From assembly GCA_964647905.1 (NCBI GenBank), contig CAZYJR010000037.1, forward strand, positions 1 to 37,807: a stretch of DNA of 37,807 nucleotides, read 5' to 3'. How positions within the stretch are numbered: position 1 is the first letter of the stretch; each line of letters opens with the position of its first letter. Positions 1 through 8,223 of this stretch are shown here, piece by piece. A program made the position numbers and the translations under genes. Under the pieces are notes generated by a model. It had not been told where the DNA came from and did not search any database. It was given only the letters and a program-made list of their open reading frames with translations. Source of the stretch: CAZYJR01 sp964647905 (lineage in GTDB: Bacteria > Desulfobacterota > DSM-4660 > Desulfatiglandales > HGW-15).

Positions 1-647
1 GCGCCGGAGAGGTCCTCCAGGACCAGATCGGCCCCTGCGTCCCTGAGCCGGTCTTTGGTGTAAGGGCCCGTTGCCACGGCCGCGGCGAAGGCCCCGTGGA
101 CCCGGGCGCATTTGACATCGGCCGGAGTATCCCCAATGACCACGCACTCGCCGGGATGGATCGAGACGCCGCTGAGCTCCCGGATCTTGCGGAGGGCTAT
201 GGGGAGCAGGAGGTCGCGGTCCTCGTGATCGCTCCCGAACGCCCCTGAGGAGAAGAACTGGTTCAGGCCGAAGGGCTCCAGCTTGATCCGCGCCCCCTGC
301 TCTATGTTTCCCGTGAGGAGGGCGAGTTGGATGCCGGGGATACCCTGGAGTGCGCTCAGGAGCTCCTTGACCCCGGGGTGCAGCTTCTTTTCCGGTCTGA
401 GGATCTCGCGGCGCAGGCGGTCTATGTATACCTCCAGGAGCCTGGGCAGGATGCCGGCGTCCGCGGACAGGCCGTGGGCTGCCAGGCCTTCCTTCATGAT
501 CCGGATGTCGGTCTTGCCGGCCATGTGAATGCCCGAGAAGGCGTCCGGTACGGAGAAGAGGTCGAAAAAGGCCCCTTCCGCCGCGCGCCTGCCCGCTCCT
601 GCGGGATCGATCAGGGTCCCGTCTATGTCGAATAGCAGGAGCTTCAT
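1..647 (-). CDS. HAD-family phosphatase, phosphoglycolate phosphatase-like (3' end outside window)
   Basis: Read on the minus strand from an ATG at 647, the frame stays open to the window edge, giving 215 codons; the C-terminus is cut off. Residues 7-11 are the DxDGT nucleophile motif (DIDGT). A later LLTGN stretch fits motif II, and GDTPADV near the end fits the acidic motif IV that binds Mg2+. The region around HMAGKTD resembles the cap segment of phosphoglycolate phosphatase-type enzymes. The expected role is hydrolysis of a small phosphate ester in the cytoplasm; the substrate cannot be read from sequence. It is divergent from the CBS-domain gene. A good promoter ends only a few bases before the ATG, so the mRNA may have almost no leader. 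Confidence 0.85.
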   Translation of the reverse strand, partial: MKLLLFDIDGTLIDPAGAGRRAAEGAFFDLFSVPDAFSGIHMAGKTDIRIMKEGLAAHGLSADAGILPRLLEVYIDRLRREILRPEKKLHPGVKELLSALQGIPGIQLALLTGNIEQGARIKLEPFGLNQFFSSGAFGSDHEDRDLLLPIALRKIRELSGVSIHPGECVVIGDTPADVKCARVHGAFAAAVATGPYTKDRLRDAGADLVLEDLSG

Positions 648-656
648 GGTGCGCCC

Positions 657-685
657 TTTATATCCGGGAGGCGGCCGGATGACAA
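657..685 (-). promoter_or_regulatory. Sigma70-type promoter of the HAD gene
   Basis: On the minus strand TTGTCA (685-680) is followed, after exactly 17 bases, by TATAAA (662-657). The expected start of transcription is about 650, only about 3 bases before the ATG at 647. Confidence 0.6.
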
Positions 686-690
686 GGGCA

Positions 691-719
691 TTGACAAAGG
701 CGGGGCACTGTGGTACAAT
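691..719 (+). promoter_or_regulatory. Sigma70-type promoter of the CBS-domain gene
   Basis: TTGACA (691-696), a 17-base spacer, then TACAAT (714-719): near-consensus. It stands back to back with the HAD promoter, with 5 bases between the two -35 boxes. Predicted transcription start is near 726, leaving a leader of about 45 bases before the GTG at 771. Confidence 0.8.
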
Positions 720-770
720 TATCCGAAATCAATAACTTTTCGGTGTTAAGGTCTTGAAAGGGGGGGCGCT

Positions 771-1376
771 GTGAAGATCAACGGCCTGATGATCCCGGAT
801 CCTATAACGATCCCGGAAAGCACCACCATAGAGGAGGCCATCGGGGTGATGAAGGTCAATTCCATCCGGCATCTCCCGGTGGTCTCGGAAGACAACCGCC
901 TGAAGGGATTCGTGACCCTGGCCGATCTCAAGCAGGGCCTGATACCCTCCATGGTGGCCGACCTCACCCTGTCCGACCTGATGATAAGGGATCCGATCAC
1001 CGTCCATCCCGACGACGAGGTGGAGACCGCCGCCCGCTATATCTACAAGCACAAGATTGGCGGCATACCGGTGGTAAAGGACGGCTTCCTCGCGGGCATC
1101 ATAACCGAGTCCGACATCCTGAGGGCGTTCATCGATATCATGGGGCTGATGACTGCGAGCTCCAGGATAGACGTGGCCGTGGGAAGAGAGCCCGGGGCCC
1201 TGGGGGAGGCCTTGAGGGTGATAAGCGAGAGCGGGGGTGATGTGATAAGCGTGGGGATGCCCCCTAATCCTAAGGGGGGGCGCGTATACTTTTTCCGCCT
1301 TGCCGCCTGCCGTACCGCACCGATAAGAGCGGCCTTGGAGAACAAGGGGTTTGAGGTCTTGGCCGCCCTGGATTGA
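771..1376 (+). CDS. CBS-pair and ACT domain protein (AcuB-like)
   Basis: This 201-residue protein starts at GTG, with a strong A/G-rich ribosome site (AAAGGGGGGG) just upstream. Two CBS repeats lie at about residues 1-60 and 64-125, each with the typical pattern of a metal- or nucleotide-sensing repeat (for example HLPVV and GGIPVV, then G-x-x-T-x-x-D-I/L). Residues 128-199 look like an ACT domain. This architecture is that of AcuB-like proteins, which bind adenylates or other small ligands and tune a partner enzyme; the partner here is unknown. It has its own near-consensus promoter and is followed 128 bases later by the M16 peptidase. No acetoin genes are nearby, so the gene name acuB is not assigned. 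Confidence 0.85.
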   Translation: MKINGLMIPDPITIPESTTIEEAIGVMKVNSIRHLPVVSEDNRLKGFVTLADLKQGLIPSMVADLTLSDLMIRDPITVHPDDEVETAARYIYKHKIGGIPVVKDGFLAGIITESDILRAFIDIMGLMTASSRIDVAVGREPGALGEALRVISESGGDVISVGMPPNPKGGRVYFFRLAACRTAPIRAALENKGFEVLAALD

Positions 1377-1504
1377 TTGAATCCCAGATAAGAATGCGCG
1401 GTCCAATGAAACCCGACCGGCCTTGACCGGGTGCCCGGAGGGGTTGCCGGGGCGCTCGGGTGAGGGCGGAGCCGCGCCCTGAAGCAGCAAGGAGGTCAAG
1501 GAGC

Positions 1505-4500
1505 ATGAAGAGATGGTGGCTAGGGGCGGTTCTGGCGTCAGTGCTTTCAGCGGTTTGCTTGTGTATCGCGGTTTCACCGGCCGCCGCCGGGGGAGCCGCC
1601 CGGCCGGAGGTTAAGAGTTTCACCCTGGGAAACGGGATGCTCTTCCTGGTGGTGGAGCGGCACACCACGCCGCAGGTGGCCTGCAGGCTGGCGATCAGGG
1701 CCGGGTCCGCCCTGGAGGAGCGGGGCGGGACCGGGATAGCGCACATGCTGGAGCATATGATGTTCAAGGGGACCAAGAACTTCGGCACCCTGGACGTGGA
1801 GAAGGACCGCGAGCTGCAGCACCGGATAGAGCTCGCCTACCGGGTCGTGCTGGCCGAGCGAGAGAAGCGTGATCCGGACCGGGGGCTTATCCGGGAGAAG
1901 CTCGATGAGATGGCCGAGCTCCGGGAGGAGGCGAGGGGGATCTACGTGCCCCAGGCCTTCTCAAGGCACCTGGGCAGGAACGGCGCCGTGGGCATAAACG
2001 CCTTCACATCCAAGGACCAGACGCAGTACATGATGTCCGTTCCCTCCGACATGCTGGAGCAGTGGTTCTCCATGGTGAGCGAACAGATATTCGAGCCCGC
2101 GTTCAGGGAGTTCTACGTGGAAAAGGAGGTCATCCAGAGGGAGTGGGCCTACCGGTATGTGAACGACCCGTCCGGGGCCGGGTGGCTGGAGCTCAATGCC
2201 GCGGTGCACACGGCGCACCCCTACCGCAACCCCACCATAGGCTGGAAATCGGACATGGAGCGCTTCAGCGCCACGGACGCCCGGGAGTTCCACAGGCGCT
2301 ACTATCACCCGGAGAACGCAGTGGCCGTGCTCGTGGGCGACGTAACGGTGGAGGAGGCCGAGAGGCTGGCCGGGATCTACTTCGGGCGCTACCCCTCTGG
2401 GCGGCGTGCGCCCGAGGAGGTCACCCGGGACCCGGCCCGGCAGGGCCCCCGCCGGGTGGTGAGGCACCTGGAAGGGGCCCGCACACCGCAGGTATTGATC
2501 GGCCATCCGGGGGCCCGCATGGGGACCGATGACTTCTACGCCCTGGACGTGATGACAATGCTTCTCAGCCACGGCCGGGGCGCCCGCCTGAGGCAGGAGA
2601 TCACCCGCAAGGGGCTGGCTGCGGGCGCATGGGCCGCCAACCCGGACAACAGGTACGGGGGCATGCTCATGCTGGGGGGCACGCCCAACCAACCCGATAA
2701 AGGCAATGAGCAGGACGACCGTTCAGCATACCTCGAGGCGTGCCGGGAGCTGGAGGAGCTGCTGGTCGAGGAAGCGGGGAGGCTGAAGACGGAGGTGGTC
2801 TCCGACCGGGAGCTCTCCCGCATAAGAAACCTCAATCGCTACGACTTCCTGAAGAGGCTCCGCAGCAACGAGGATTTGGCCCGGACTCTGGCCACCCTGG
2901 AGGTGCAGGTGGGATGGGAGTACATGGATGACTACCTGGAACGGATCTCAGAGGTGAGAGCAAAGGACGTGATGCGCGTTGCAAGGACTTATCTCAGGGA
3001 GGAGCGCCGCACCACCTGCTTCGTGATCCCTGCGGAAGGGGGAGGGGACGAGGCGGGGGGCGCCTACGAGGAGGTGCGATCGCCCGGGGCCGCGGCGGCG
3101 CGCGAGGTCCCCCCTCCCGAGGACATGACCAATCACTCGGTCTATTCCACCCCGGACGCCTGGCGGCACCCCCTGTCCTTTGAGCGCAGTCCGGAGAAGA
3201 TCCGTTATCCGGGGGCCGAACGGGTATCCGCCGGAGGGGCGAGCCTTTTCTACCTCCCTGACAGGGAGCTCCCCCTGGTGGATCTCCGGATACTGGTCAA
3301 AGCCGGAGCGGTGGATGTGCCGGCGGCCAAGAACGGGCTGGCCGAGCTCTTGGAGGCGTGCCTGGTCCAGGGGGGTACGCAGAGGTACGGCCCGTCCGAG
3401 CTGGCCATGGCGCTGGACGAGCATGCCGTCGAGGTCCGGATCTCGGTGGGCGAGGAGGAGACGGCCATAGAGGTATCCTGCGTGCGCTCGGAATGGGGGA
3501 AGGCTCTGGAGCTCCTGGGAGAGATCCTGGGGCGGCCGCGCTTCGATCCGCAGGTGGTCGAGGCTGAGCGGAGAAAGATCATGACCGCCTTGGCCCGGCA
3601 GGCAGGGGACGCGGCTGCTGTGAGCCGGAGGGAAATGGAGATACGGCACTTCCAGGGGCATCCCTACGGCCGGGATCCACTGGCCGCGCTGCAGACCCTC
3701 CCCTCGGTCACCCGAGAGGACCTGGAGGCCTTTGTGGAGGAATACCTGGTCCCTTCCAACGCAACAGTCGCGGTATCGGGCGACCTGGACCTTGACGAGG
3801 CCGAGGCCGGGGTCGCCGGTATCATGCAACGCCTGGGAGGGGCGGAGGCCCGGGAAAGAGACATGAGGGACCCATCGCCCACCCCGCCCGTACTGGCCTT
3901 CATCCACAAGCCCGGCCAGGTTCAGAGCCAGGTCTCCCTGTGCCTCCCCGGCCCGGTGCGGAGCGATCCGGACTACTGGAAGGTCAACCTGCTTGTGAGC
4001 GTGTTCGGCGGGAGCGAGTCCCTGCTCAATCAGAGGCTGAGGGAGGAGCTGGGCCTGGTCTATGCGGCCTATTTCCGGCAGTCGTTCAAGTGGCGTGCCG
4101 GATGGCTGGTGGGTTACATCGGGTGCAAGGGGGACCGAACTCCGGAGGCGCTTCTGGAGACCGTACGGCTCATGGAGGGGGTGCAGGAGGGCCTGCCGCC
4201 GGATGAATTGGAGAGGAAGAGGCTGGACGCATTGAACAGCTTTGTCTTCAATGTGGACACCCCCGCCGCCCTGACCGAGGTCTACGCGAGGTACGAGCTG
4301 CGGGGCGAGCCCCTGGACACCCTGGAGAGAATACAAGAGGCCTTCATGGAGGCGCGCCCGGATGAGCTCCAGACGCTGGCGGAGGAGTATCTGGACCCGG
4401 GGGCGCTCAAGATCTTTGTCGTGGGGGACGGGACCATCCCGGTGGAGACCGGGGACGGCCGGCGGGTCCCCTTGGAGAAGGCCTTGGAGGAGACGGCCGG

Positions 4501-4540
4501 GGAGCTGGGGCTCCCCTTCGAGGTGCTGCCTCTTCGTTGA
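1505..4540 (+). CDS. Periplasmic M16 (insulinase/pitrilysin) family zinc peptidase, two-domain
   Basis: The ATG at 1505 is preferred over an in-frame GTG at 1460. It follows AGGAGG at good spacing and gives a clean Sec signal peptide (basic start, hydrophobic core, SPAAAGG near residue 28). The 1011-residue product has the inverted zinc motif H80-M-L-E83-H84. The third ligand is probably E213 in EKEVIQRE, with E206 seven residues before it, as in pitrilysin. A charged helical insert of roughly 50 residues (about 95-150) separates the two parts of the site, compared with the usual spacing of 76. A second M16 domain (about 575-1011) lacks HxxEH and is probably structural. It should cut peptides outside the cytoplasm. 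It converges on radA with only 10 bases between the stops. Confidence 0.9.
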   Translation: MKRWWLGAVLASVLSAVCLCIAVSPAAAGGAARPEVKSFTLGNGMLFLVVERHTTPQVACRLAIRAGSALEERGGTGIAHMLEHMMFKGTKNFGTLDVEKDRELQHRIELAYRVVLAEREKRDPDRGLIREKLDEMAELREEARGIYVPQAFSRHLGRNGAVGINAFTSKDQTQYMMSVPSDMLEQWFSMVSEQIFEPAFREFYVEKEVIQREWAYRYVNDPSGAGWLELNAAVHTAHPYRNPTIGWKSDMERFSATDAREFHRRYYHPENAVAVLVGDVTVEEAERLAGIYFGRYPSGRRAPEEVTRDPARQGPRRVVRHLEGARTPQVLIGHPGARMGTDDFYALDVMTMLLSHGRGARLRQEITRKGLAAGAWAANPDNRYGGMLMLGGTPNQPDKGNEQDDRSAYLEACRELEELLVEEAGRLKTEVVSDRELSRIRNLNRYDFLKRLRSNEDLARTLATLEVQVGWEYMDDYLERISEVRAKDVMRVARTYLREERRTTCFVIPAEGGGDEAGGAYEEVRSPGAAAAREVPPPEDMTNHSVYSTPDAWRHPLSFERSPEKIRYPGAERVSAGGASLFYLPDRELPLVDLRILVKAGAVDVPAAKNGLAELLEACLVQGGTQRYGPSELAMALDEHAVEVRISVGEEETAIEVSCVRSEWGKALELLGEILGRPRFDPQVVEAERRKIMTALARQAGDAAAVSRREMEIRHFQGHPYGRDPLAALQTLPSVTREDLEAFVEEYLVPSNATVAVSGDLDLDEAEAGVAGIMQRLGGAEARERDMRDPSPTPPVLAFIHKPGQVQSQVSLCLPGPVRSDPDYWKVNLLVSVFGGSESLLNQRLREELGLVYAAYFRQSFKWRAGWLVGYIGCKGDRTPEALLETVRLMEGVQEGLPPDELERKRLDALNSFVFNVDTPAALTEVYARYELRGEPLDTLERIQEAFMEARPDELQTLAEEYLDPGALKIFVVGDGTIPVETGDGRRVPLEKALEETAGELGLPFEVLPLR

Positions 4541-4550
4541 GGCCGGGGTC

Positions 4551-5921
4551 TCAGGCCGGGGGGAAGAGAAGCCCGGGCAAGTCCGGGAGCGCCTCCACTG
4601 GGATCAGCTCCATGGGCGATGAAGAGGAGCAGGAGGAGGCGTTTCCGCCGGCCAGGAGGCAGCGGGAGAAGCCCAGCTTGGCGGCCTCTCTTATGCGGAG
4701 CTCGGGCTGGCTGACCCCCCTGATCTCCCCTGCCAGCCCCACCTCGCCGAAGAACACCATGTCCAGGCCAACGGCCCTGTCCAGGAAGCTCGAGACCATC
4801 GCCGTGACGATCCCCAGGTCAGCGGCCGGCTCCTCCACCCGGAGACCGCCCGCCACGTTTACGAAGATGTCCTGGTCGCCCATTTCCAGGCCCATACGCT
4901 TGGCTATCACAGCCACGAGGAGGGAGATCCGGTTGGGATCCACGCCCATGGCGGTGCGCCTGGGCACGCTCAACGGGCTTGCGCCCACCAGGGCCTGGAT
5001 CTCCACCAGTACGGGACGGGTCCCCTCGAGGCAGGGAACCACCACGGAGCCCGAGGCCCCCTTCGGCCTTTCCTCCAGGAAGATCCTCGAGGGGTTCCCC
5101 ACCTCGGCGAGCCCGGTCTCCTTCATCTCGAAGACCCCGATCTCGTTCGTGGGCCCGTAGCGGTTCTTTACGGAGCGGACGATGCGGAATGCGTGCCCCC
5201 TGTCGCCCTCGAAGTAGAGGACCGTGTCCACCATGTGTTCCAGGACCTTGGGGCCGGCTATTGCCCCGTCCTTGGTCACGTGACCGACCAGGAAGGTGGG
5301 GGTCGCGGTCTGCTTGGCCCAGGACATGATGCGTGCGGCCACCTCGCGGACCTGCCCCACACTGCCGGGGGCCGAGGGCAGGGTGTCGGTATGGAGGGTC
5401 TGGACCGAGTCTACTATGAAGAGATCCGGCCTCAGCTCCTCCAGGGTCCCGATCAAGTCCTCGAAGAGCGTGGCGGTGAGCACGAAGAGCCCTTCTGAGC
5501 TGACGCCCAGCCGGTCGGCCCTGAGCCTTATCTGCTGGACCGACTCCTCGCCCGAGAGATAAAGGCACCGCAGCCCCTGTCTTGAGAGGGATCCGGCCGC
5601 CTGCAGGAGCAGGGTGGATTTTCCTATGCCGGGCTCCCCGCCGACCAGGACCAGTGAGCCCGGGACCAGGCCCCCTCCCAGGGAGCGGTCGAACTCGTTG
5701 ATCCCGGTCTCCACCCGGTGCTCTCCCTCCAGGGAGACCTGGTGGAGGGGGACCGCAGAGGGCCTGGTCCCGGGGGCGGAGCGCCCGCCGTCGCTCCGCC
5801 CGCCGACCCTCTCCTCGGAGAGCGTTCCCCACTCCCCGCAGTCCGGGCAGCGGCCCATCCACTTGGGGCTCTGGTAGCCGCACGCCTGGCAGACATGGAG
5901 CACACGCCCAGCCTTCTTCAC
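4551..5921 (-). CDS. radA: DNA repair protein RadA (Sms)
   Basis: RadA drives branch migration of recombination intermediates in an ATP-dependent way. The 456-residue protein has all family parts in order: a C4 zinc finger (C11, C14, C25, C28), a RecA-like core with Walker A GEPGIGKS (95-102) and Walker B LFIVDS (about 167-172), the RadA-specific motif at 252-256, and a Lon-like C-terminal domain. The specific motif reads KNRYG rather than the usual KNRFG, a conservative change. The start is GTG at 5921, preceded by a strong GGAGGT. The gene is divergent from trxA across a 290-base gap containing several palindromes. Confidence 0.96.
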   Translation of the reverse strand: MKKAGRVLHVCQACGYQSPKWMGRCPDCGEWGTLSEERVGGRSDGGRSAPGTRPSAVPLHQVSLEGEHRVETGINEFDRSLGGGLVPGSLVLVGGEPGIGKSTLLLQAAGSLSRQGLRCLYLSGEESVQQIRLRADRLGVSSEGLFVLTATLFEDLIGTLEELRPDLFIVDSVQTLHTDTLPSAPGSVGQVREVAARIMSWAKQTATPTFLVGHVTKDGAIAGPKVLEHMVDTVLYFEGDRGHAFRIVRSVKNRYGPTNEIGVFEMKETGLAEVGNPSRIFLEERPKGASGSVVVPCLEGTRPVLVEIQALVGASPLSVPRRTAMGVDPNRISLLVAVIAKRMGLEMGDQDIFVNVAGGLRVEEPAADLGIVTAMVSSFLDRAVGLDMVFFGEVGLAGEIRGVSQPELRIREAAKLGFSRCLLAGGNASSCSSSSPMELIPVEALPDLPGLLFPPA

Positions 5922-5988
5922 AAGCCTTTACCTCCTTCAGACGGGGGGATTGCCGGAACAAGCGAACTCAGGGGCTCAACCACGGATC

Positions 5989-6018
5989 ATTGTTAACCCT
6001 CGAGGGGCGGGCCGTCAA
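5989..6018 (-). promoter_or_regulatory. Possible radA promoter with palindrome in the spacer
   Basis: On the minus strand TTGACG (6018-6013) is followed after 18 bases by AACAAT (5994-5989). The 10-bp perfect palindrome CCCTCGAGGG (5997-6006) lies between the two boxes, where a repressor would block RNA polymerase. The -10 box matches consensus at 4 of 6 positions only. Confidence 0.4.
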
Positions 6019-6072
6019 TCCATATCAACGGGGCTCGAAAATGTAACCTTTCTCCGGAATCAGGCTCTTTAT

Positions 6073-6101
6073 CAACAGTCATAACCTGTTGAAAGAACAG
6101 G
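6073..6101. promoter_or_regulatory. Overlapping inverted repeats between radA and trxA
   Basis: Two perfect inverted repeats share an arm. CAACAG (6073-6078) pairs with CTGTTG (6086-6091) across 7 bases. CCTGTT (6085-6090) pairs with AACAGG (6096-6101) across 5 bases. They could be operator sites for a dimeric regulator or alternative hairpins in RNA. No known binding consensus is matched with confidence. Confidence 0.45.
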
Positions 6102-6144
6102 GGCGTATAACAGCGGACCGGCGGTTTTAGGAGCTCCATCATTA

Positions 6145-6173
6145 TTGACAACACCCGGTGCCCGTGCTAATTG
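6145..6173 (+). promoter_or_regulatory. Possible trxA operon promoter
   Basis: A perfect TTGACA (6145-6150) is followed after 17 bases by TAATTG (6168-6173), preceded by TG one base upstream as in extended -10 promoters. The -10 box itself is poor. It would drive trxA, trxB and bamD with a leader of about 30 bases. Confidence 0.4.
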
Positions 6174-6211
6174 AGGATATTAAAACATTGTTTCCTGAAA
6201 GGAGACGCGGC

Positions 6212-6535
6212 ATGGCTGATATCATGCAAGTCAGTGACGAGAACTTCGAGCAAGAGATAATAAACAGCGACCTGCCTGCACTGGTCGATTTCTGGGCCGC
6301 CTGGTGCGGACCCTGCCGCATGGTGAGCCCGGTGGTGGAGGAACTGGCCAAGGACTACGAAGGCAAGCTCAAGGTGGCCAAGATGGACGTGGACCAGAAC
6401 CGCCAGACCCCGGCCAGGTTCGGGATCCGCAACATCCCCACTCTCATCTTCTTCAAGGGAGGAGAGGTCGCCCAGACCATAATCGGCGCCCAGCCGAAGA
6501 GCGCCATTGAAGAAGAAATCAAGAAGCTCCTCTGA
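6212..6535 (+). CDS. trxA: Thioredoxin
   Basis: A standard 107-residue thioredoxin, the cytoplasmic dithiol carrier that reduces protein disulfides. The active site W31-C32-G-P-C35 is intact, and the cis-proline is in IPT (75-77). The ATG at 6212 is chosen over an upstream in-frame start because GAAAGGAG precedes it and the length then fits the family exactly. The thioredoxin reductase gene follows after a single base, so the reductase and its substrate are almost certainly made from one mRNA. Confidence 0.96.
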   Translation: MADIMQVSDENFEQEIINSDLPALVDFWAAWCGPCRMVSPVVEELAKDYEGKLKVAKMDVDQNRQTPARFGIRNIPTLIFFKGGEVAQTIIGAQPKSAIEEEIKKLL

Positions 6536-6536
6536 T

Positions 6537-7481
6537 ATGCACGACGTGATAATAATAGGGGGAGGTCCGGCGGGACTCACCGCGGGGATGTATTGCGCCC
6601 GGGCCAGGCTTGACGTCGTCCTTGTTGAGAAGCTGGCCCCGGGCGGCCAGGTCTTGACAACGGACCGGGTGGAAAACTACCCGGGGTTCCCCGAAGGGAT
6701 CAGCGGGTTCGAGCTCATGGACCGCATGAAGTCCCAGGCCGAGCGGTTCGGCCTGGCGGTTCGGGCCGAGGAGGTAACGGGTCTGGAAGCCGGTGGGACG
6801 GGCAAGCTGGTCAAGACCAATCAGGGCGAGCTCGAGACCAGGGCTGTGATCCTGGCTAGCGGGGCCACCTGGAAGAGGCTGGGGATCGAGGGGGAGGAAA
6901 AGCTGATGGGCCGGGGGGTGAGCTTCTGCGCCACCTGCGACGGACCCTTTTACAGGGACCAGGAAGTGGCCGTGGTGGGCGGCGGGGATACGGCCGTGGA
7001 AGAGGCCCTTTTCCTCACAAGGTTTGCCGGCCGGATATACCACGTACACCGCAGGGACGAGCTGCGGGCCGTCAAGGTCTTACAGGAGAGGGCCTTTGCC
7101 GAGTCCAAGATAGAGTTCATATGGGACACGGTCCCGGTCAGGGTCCTGGGTGAAGACGGGGTGGAGGGGATCGAGCTCCGGAACGTAAAGACCGGCGAAA
7201 CCAGCCGAAAAGCGGTCCAGGGGGTGTTTGTGTTCATCGGGACCGTGCCCAACTCCGACATGGTAAAGGGCCTGGTGGACCAGGACGAAGGCGGTTTCGT
7301 GATCACCGACCAGGGTATGCAGACCTCTTCACCGGGGATCTTCGCCGCAGGGGACGTGAGATCCAAGCCGCTCCGGCAGATCTCCACTGCAGTGGGGGAG
7401 GGGGCGGCAGCTGCCTTCTCCGCCGAGAAGTACCTGGAGGGCTCGCTCGAGCCCCCGCCGGTGGAGGCGGAAGGCCGATGA
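6537..7481 (+). CDS. trxB: Thioredoxin reductase
   Basis: This 314-residue flavoenzyme passes electrons from NADPH through FAD to thioredoxin. The FAD site GGGPAG is at 8-13, the redox pair CATC at C131 and C134 inside the CATCDG motif, the NAD(P) fold GGGDTA at 148-153, and HRRDELRA at 171-178. The arginines of the last motif are typical of NADPH preference. The second FAD contact, GIFAAGDV, is near the C-terminus. The ATG at 6537 lies 1 base after the trxA stop; an earlier in-frame start inside trxA is unlikely. The stop overlaps the bamD start as ATGA. Confidence 0.96.
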   Translation: MHDVIIIGGGPAGLTAGMYCARARLDVVLVEKLAPGGQVLTTDRVENYPGFPEGISGFELMDRMKSQAERFGLAVRAEEVTGLEAGGTGKLVKTNQGELETRAVILASGATWKRLGIEGEEKLMGRGVSFCATCDGPFYRDQEVAVVGGGDTAVEEALFLTRFAGRIYHVHRRDELRAVKVLQERAFAESKIEFIWDTVPVRVLGEDGVEGIELRNVKTGETSRKAVQGVFVFIGTVPNSDMVKGLVDQDEGGFVITDQGMQTSSPGIFAAGDVRSKPLRQISTAVGEGAAAAFSAEKYLEGSLEPPPVEAEGR

Positions 7482-8212
7482 GAAGGGAAGGTCGAGCTCT
7501 AATAAAGGCGGCTGTGCTTTTCCTGCTGATCGGGCTCCTCGGCGGGTGCGGCGGATTGGTGGATTACGGTACAGGGGTCTTCGGCCGCATATTCGGAGGC
7601 GTGGAGGAGAGAAGCCCTGCAGAGCTGATCGCGTACGGGGAGGAATGCCTGGAGAAGGGGCGGTATCAGGCGGCGGCCGAGGCCTTCCAGCAGGTAAAGG
7701 ACCGCTACCCTTACAGCCGGTACGCGACCGTGGCCGAGCTGCGCATGGCGGATGCGCTTTTCAAGCGGGGGGAGTACAACAGCGCCTATGAGGCGTATGA
7801 CGAGTTCGAGCGCCTGCACCCGAGAAACGAGCACATTCCCTATGTGATCTATCGCAAGGGTGAGTGCCACATGGAGCAGGTCTCCACCATCGACCGGGAC
7901 CAGAGCCATACCAGGAAGGCCAAGGAGGAGTACGAGAGGCTGGTAAAGCGGTTTCCCGGGAACGACTATGCCAAGCTCGCCCGGAAAAAGATACGAAAGT
8001 GCTTAATTTTTCTGGCTGAATACGAGTTATACGTAGGGCACTTCTATTTTGAAAGGGGCGATTACAAGGCGGCCATGGGCCGGTACCGCTACATCATAGA
8101 GAACTACCCTGATACCGGGCAGTACCACGAGGCCCTGGAGTACATGAGCCGCTGCAAGGAGAGGTTGGCCGAGCAGGGAGGCGAAAAAGAGGCCGAGGAG
8201 GGCGGGGCCTGA
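7478..8212 (+). CDS. bamD: Outer membrane assembly lipoprotein BamD
   Basis: BamD is a lipid-anchored part of the machine that folds beta-barrel proteins into the outer membrane. The 244-residue product starts with a lipoprotein signal: basic residues, a hydrophobic stretch and a lipobox LGGC with the lipidated cysteine at 24. Behind it lie tetratricopeptide-like helical repeats (from about 45), including the family pattern with YPYSRYA and YAKLARKKI. The length is usual for BamD. It overlaps trxB by 4 bases, so it belongs to the thioredoxin operon. It converges on alaS, with only 7 bases between the stops. A more distant tetratricopeptide lipoprotein is the alternative, but less likely. Confidence 0.92.
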   Translation: MRREGRALIKAAVLFLLIGLLGGCGGLVDYGTGVFGRIFGGVEERSPAELIAYGEECLEKGRYQAAAEAFQQVKDRYPYSRYATVAELRMADALFKRGEYNSAYEAYDEFERLHPRNEHIPYVIYRKGECHMEQVSTIDRDQSHTRKAKEEYERLVKRFPGNDYAKLARKKIRKCLIFLAEYELYVGHFYFERGDYKAAMGRYRYIIENYPDTGQYHEALEYMSRCKERLAEQGGEKEAEEGGA

Positions 8213-8223
8213 GCAACGCTCAG
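8209..8223. other. Hairpin holding both convergent stop codons (bamD and alaS)
   Basis: CTGAGC (8209-8214), loop AAC, GCTCAG (8218-8223) is a perfect 6-bp stem. The TGA of bamD and the TGA of alaS each lie in one arm. There is no T-run on either side, so it is not a classic intrinsic terminator; it may protect the RNA ends or slow polymerase in both directions. Confidence 0.5.

Noticed and set aside
2948..4336. Long open frame (462 codons) on the minus strand opposite the M16 peptidase
   Set aside because: GC-rich DNA keeps antisense frames open; the product is Pro/Gly/Arg-rich without any domain, while the plus strand encodes a clear peptidase.
4819..5961. 380-codon minus-strand frame overlapping radA
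   Set aside because: Alternative frame of radA, low complexity, no motifs.
6085..6101. Classical LexA (SOS) box before radA/trxA
   Set aside because: CCTGTT-N5-AACAGG has CTG and CAG separated by 9 bases, not 10, and lacks the TATA-like core; treated only as an unassigned palindrome.
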